Source: Phyllobacterium sp. YR531
GTDB lineage: Bacteria; Pseudomonadota; Alphaproteobacteria; Rhizobiales; Rhizobiaceae
DNA length: 64,000 nt
Reading direction: 5' to 3'
Assembly (NCBI RefSeq): GCF_000282595.1
Contig: NZ_AKIZ01000023.1
Span: 62,001 to 126,000, forward strand
The translations under genes were made by a program, and so were the position numbers. The notes beneath the pieces are model-generated. The model was not told where the DNA came from. It did no database searches and saw nothing but the letters and a program-made list of their open reading frames with translations. Of this stretch, positions 61,510-64,000 are shown piece after piece. How positions within the stretch are numbered: the first letter of the stretch is position 1; every line of letters begins with the position of its first letter.

Positions 61510-63000
61510 ATGCAGCGTCTACTCAGCATTATTGAAAGGGCCGGCAATCGCCTGCCCCATCCATTCATTCTCTTCCTGATCCTTTGTCTCGTTGTTGCCG
61601 TCGTGTCCTGGTTGATGGCCATGGGTGGAGCAAGTGGCATCAATCCCAAAACCGGCAAGGAAGTCTTCGTACAGAGCCTCATTTCCGGCGAAGGGTTGGT
61701 CTTTGCCCTCACCTCTATCGCCAAGAACTATGTCATGTTCCCGCCGCTCGGCGTGATCCTCGTTATTATGCTGGCCATAGGCGTGGCTGATCGTGCTGGT
61801 CTCATCGCCAGTCTGATGCAGGTGAGCGTGATGAAAGCGCCTAGGCAACTGACGACATTCGTGATTTTCCTTGTCGGCATGTGCAGTCACGTGGCGTCAG
61901 ACGCCGCCTATATCGTTTTGATCCCGCTCTCTGCGATGATTTTTCAGGCCGTTGGGCGCAATCCGCTTGTCGGGGCTGTAACGGGCTATGTGGCGGTCGG
62001 TGCAGGGTATGATGCAAGCCTGCTGATTACACCGGTGGACGTGATTCTTTCAGGCATTACGACAAGTGCGGCGCATACGATCAACCCGCAGGCCTATGTC
62101 TCACCACTCGACAATTACTATTTCATCGCCTGTTCAGCAATTCTGCTATCACTGGTGGGTACATTTGTCATCGAGCGCATCGTCGAGCCACTGGCCGGCA
62201 AATATGATGGTGACGTGGTTCTCAATCTTGAGCCAATCGGTGCAACTGAATTGCGCGGCTTGAAGCTTGCCGGCTGGGCTGCCTTGGCATTTGTCATATT
62301 GGTACTTGCCATCGCCCTGCCAGCAGGATCGCCGTTGCGCAACGAAACCGGCGGTCTGGTGCCCTCGCCGCTGCTTGAAGGCATTGTTGCACTTTTGGCT
62401 GTGTTCTTTCTGCTGGTCGGCTGGATTTACGGTAAAGCCGTTGGCAAAATTAAAAACGCCCGTGATGCGGTTAACCTGATGACGGAAGCATTGAAAGAAC
62501 TGGCACCAACTCTGGTCCTGTTCTTCGCGATCTCGCAGTTCCTTGCATGGTTCAAATGGACCAATCTTGGCGAATGGATTGCAATCAGCGGTTCACATGT
62601 ACTGGATGCAAGCGGTTTTGCCGGGACACCTCTGGTGCTTGCATTCATCATGCTGGCAACCGTCATGAGCATTTTCATCACATCAGGTTCGGCACAATGG
62701 TCACTGATGGCACCGATTTTCGTGCCGATGATGATGCTGGTCGGGTTGGAGCCCGCGCTGGTGCAAGCAGCGTTCAGAATATCGGACTCTGCTACCAACG
62801 TCATTTCGCCAATGAGCCCGTATTTTGCAGTCTGTCTTGCCTTCCTGCAGCGCTACCAGAAAGACGCAGGCATCGGAACGCTGGCAGCAATGACACTTCC
62901 CATATCCATAGGATTCCTTGTCGCCTGGACAGCCTTCCTGGTCTTCTGGATCGAGGTTGGCCTGCCACTCGCACCGGGTGTGGGGCTGTTTATCAAGTAA
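61510..63000 (+). CDS. abgT: AbgT-family transporter (p-aminobenzoyl-glutamate)
   Basis: A 496-residue membrane transporter of about 11-13 helices. AbgT family pieces are IERAGNRLPHPFILFLILCL at the start, MCSHVASDAAYIVLIPLSAM, GVADRAGLIASLMQ and the C-terminal RISDSATNVISPMSPYFAV. AbgT proteins import p-aminobenzoyl-glutamate, and some export sulfonamides. It is paired with the amidohydrolase gene, so uptake followed by hydrolysis is the likely role. GAAGGA precedes the ATG. Confidence 0.93.
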   Translation: MQRLLSIIERAGNRLPHPFILFLILCLVVAVVSWLMAMGGASGINPKTGKEVFVQSLISGEGLVFALTSIAKNYVMFPPLGVILVIMLAIGVADRAGLIASLMQVSVMKAPRQLTTFVIFLVGMCSHVASDAAYIVLIPLSAMIFQAVGRNPLVGAVTGYVAVGAGYDASLLITPVDVILSGITTSAAHTINPQAYVSPLDNYYFIACSAILLSLVGTFVIERIVEPLAGKYDGDVVLNLEPIGATELRGLKLAGWAALAFVILVLAIALPAGSPLRNETGGLVPSPLLEGIVALLAVFFLLVGWIYGKAVGKIKNARDAVNLMTEALKELAPTLVLFFAISQFLAWFKWTNLGEWIAISGSHVLDASGFAGTPLVLAFIMLATVMSIFITSGSAQWSLMAPIFVPMMMLVGLEPALVQAAFRISDSATNVISPMSPYFAVCLAFLQRYQKDAGIGTLAAMTLPISIGFLVAWTAFLVFWIEVGLPLAPGVGLFIK

Positions 63001-63028
63001 CGAAAAGCTGGAGAGCGGAAAGCAGGCG

Positions 63029-64000
63029 CTATTCGCTCTCCAGTGTCTCCTTGACGACCGTTGCTAACTGTTTCAGCGAGAATGGCTTCGGCAGGAAGCC
63101 GAATTTCGCGTCTTCCGGCAGGTTCTTGGCAAAGGCATCTTCCGCATAGCCTGAAACGAAGATGAACTTGATATCCCCATATTCCTTGCGCAACTCGCGC
63201 AGCAATGTCGGACCGTCCATCTCCGGCATGACCACATCGGACACGATGATGTCGACCTTGCCGTCCAACTCCTTCATCACTTCCAGAGCCTCGACGCCGC
63301 TGGATGCTTCATGCACCGTGTAGCCGCGTGATTGAAGCGCACGCAGCCCACCCATGCGCACCGCATCTTCGTCTTCAACCAGAAGAACAGTTGCCGTACC
63401 GGAAAGATCGGTTGCCTTCTCCGGCTTCTTCTCTTTCTTCGGAGCTTCGATCTGGACCACTTCACCTTCTGCGTTCAGCACCAGCGGTTCAACGCCTTCA
63501 ACAAAGCGCGGCAGTAGGATGCGGAAGGTCGAGCCCTTGCCAAGCTCTGATTCCGCGTGGATCGAACCGCCGGTCTGCTTGATGATGCCATAGACCATTG
63601 AAAGGCCAAGTCCGGTGCCCTTGCCCACTTCCTTGGTGGTGAAGAAGGGTTCGAAAATCTTGGCAATGGTTTCAGGTGTCATACCTGTACCGCTGTCAGC
63701 AACCTCAACCACTACATAATCGCCTGGCACCACGTCACGATAATTCAGCCGGGTGGTTTCCGCTTCACCCATATTACGCGTACGAATAATCAGATCACCG
63801 CCTTCGGGCATGGCATCGCGCGCATTGACGGTCAGATTGACCACAACCTGCTCGAACTGGCCAAGGTCGGCCTTGACCTGCCACAGGTCGCGGCCATGTT
63901 CGATCTTGAGATTGACCTGTGTACCCGCAAGGCGTGTCAGCAACATGCGCACATCGGCAATGACATCGGTAAGGTTGAGAACCTCCGGACGCAATGTCTG
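63029..64000 (-). CDS. cckA: CckA hybrid histidine kinase, C-terminal part; 5' end outside window
   Basis: The frame is open to the right edge, so the N-terminal PAS/dimerisation part is missing. Visible: ATPase domain (N-box [49 protein letters not shown]), a charged linker, then a receiver domain ([11 protein letters not shown], phospho-acceptor Asp in [13 protein letters not shown], Lys in GFLPKPF). This order (kinase then receiver) and these sequences fit CckA, which feeds phosphate through ChpT to CtrA and controls the cell cycle of alphaproteobacteria. It converges on abgT with 28 bases between. Confidence 0.93.
   Translation of the reverse strand, partial: QTLRPEVLNLTDVIADVRMLLTRLAGTQVNLKIEHGRDLWQVKADLGQFEQVVVNLTVNARDAMPEGGDLIIRTRNMGEAETTRLNYRDVVPGDYVVVEVADSGTGMTPETIAKIFEPFFTTKEVGKGTGLGLSMVYGIIKQTGGSIHAESELGKGSTFRILLPRFVEGVEPLVLNAEGEVVQIEAPKKEKKPEKATDLSGTATVLLVEDEDAVRMGGLRALQSRGYTVHEASSGVEALEVMKELDGKVDIIVSDVVMPEMDGPTLLRELRKEYGDIKFIFVSGYAEDAFAKNLPEDAKFGFLPKPFSLKQLATVVKETLESE

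Noticed and set aside
1-64000. CRISPR arrays, insertion sequences, prophage, integrases or rRNA
   Set aside because: No regularly spaced repeats, transposase, integrase or phage structural proteins and no rRNA sequence were seen anywhere in the window.

Overview
The window looks like a chromosomal segment of an alphaproteobacterium of the Hyphomicrobiales, most likely Brucellaceae (Brucella/Ochrobactrum lineage). Pointers are the CckA-type hybrid kinase at the right edge, the acvB-mprF (lpiA) pair, a long B12-dependent ribonucleotide reductase NrdJ, the rpe-DUF2259-purB cluster, a DUF6481 gene next to a cold-shock gene, and a GH144-like glucanase fitting an organism that makes cyclic beta-1,2-glucan. 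This assignment is inferred from gene families and order, not from a database search. I see no transposase, integrase, phage gene, CRISPR array or rRNA. One tRNA, Leu(TAA), is present.

Layout. 1-5 kb: a truncated MocR regulator faces the operon adenine deaminase - threonine ammonia-lyase - DUF1697. 5-8.2 kb: a tripartite tricarboxylate transporter (TctCBA), then tRNA-Leu and a terminator. 8.5-11.6 kb: CinA-like protein, tandem universal stress protein, Gpt, NUDIX. 11.6-16 kb: a 586-bp control region holding a candidate small RNA and two NrdR-like boxes, then nrdJ. 16-22.2 kb: YCII protein, DHDPS-like aldolase, TetR regulator, molybdate transporter modABC, DUF6481, cold-shock protein and a hypothetical. 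22.3-28.6 kb: PQQ-type sugar dehydrogenase, then otsB and divergent otsA followed by a TreY-like protein that has lost the GH13 catalytic residues. 28.7-34 kb: a sugar ABC importer with a divergent FCD-GntR regulator and a DUF1349 gene. 34-39 kb: SBF-like symporter and acvB-mprF, which makes, flips and hydrolyses lysyl-phosphatidylglycerol. 39-46 kb: a hypothetical, FAH-family enzyme, GH144-like glucanase, lipid kinase, lipoprotein, and a four-gene flavin reductase - XdhC (split) - alpha/beta hydrolase operon. 46-51 kb: LivK-like binding protein, NylC/DmpA-type self-cleaving peptidase, rpe, DUF2259, purB. 51-56.3 kb: accessory-looking stretch with DUF1127, a second MocR, DUF4279, a higBA toxin-antitoxin module with tandem operators, an ArsR/SRPBCC/membrane operon and a P-loop kinase. 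56.4-58.2 kb: a secreted protein and a histidine kinase whose frame is broken at a nine-base homopolymer. 58.4-63 kb: two GFA proteins and an abg-like locus (LysR, M20 amidohydrolase, AbgT transporter). The last kilobase is the C-terminal part of cckA.

The strongest leads are the TreY-like pseudoenzyme behind otsA, the T9-interrupted histidine kinase next to a secreted partner gene, the small-RNA/NrdR control region of nrdJ, and the apparently leaderless higBA promoter with two operators three helical turns apart. All similarity statements rest on motif recognition by eye.
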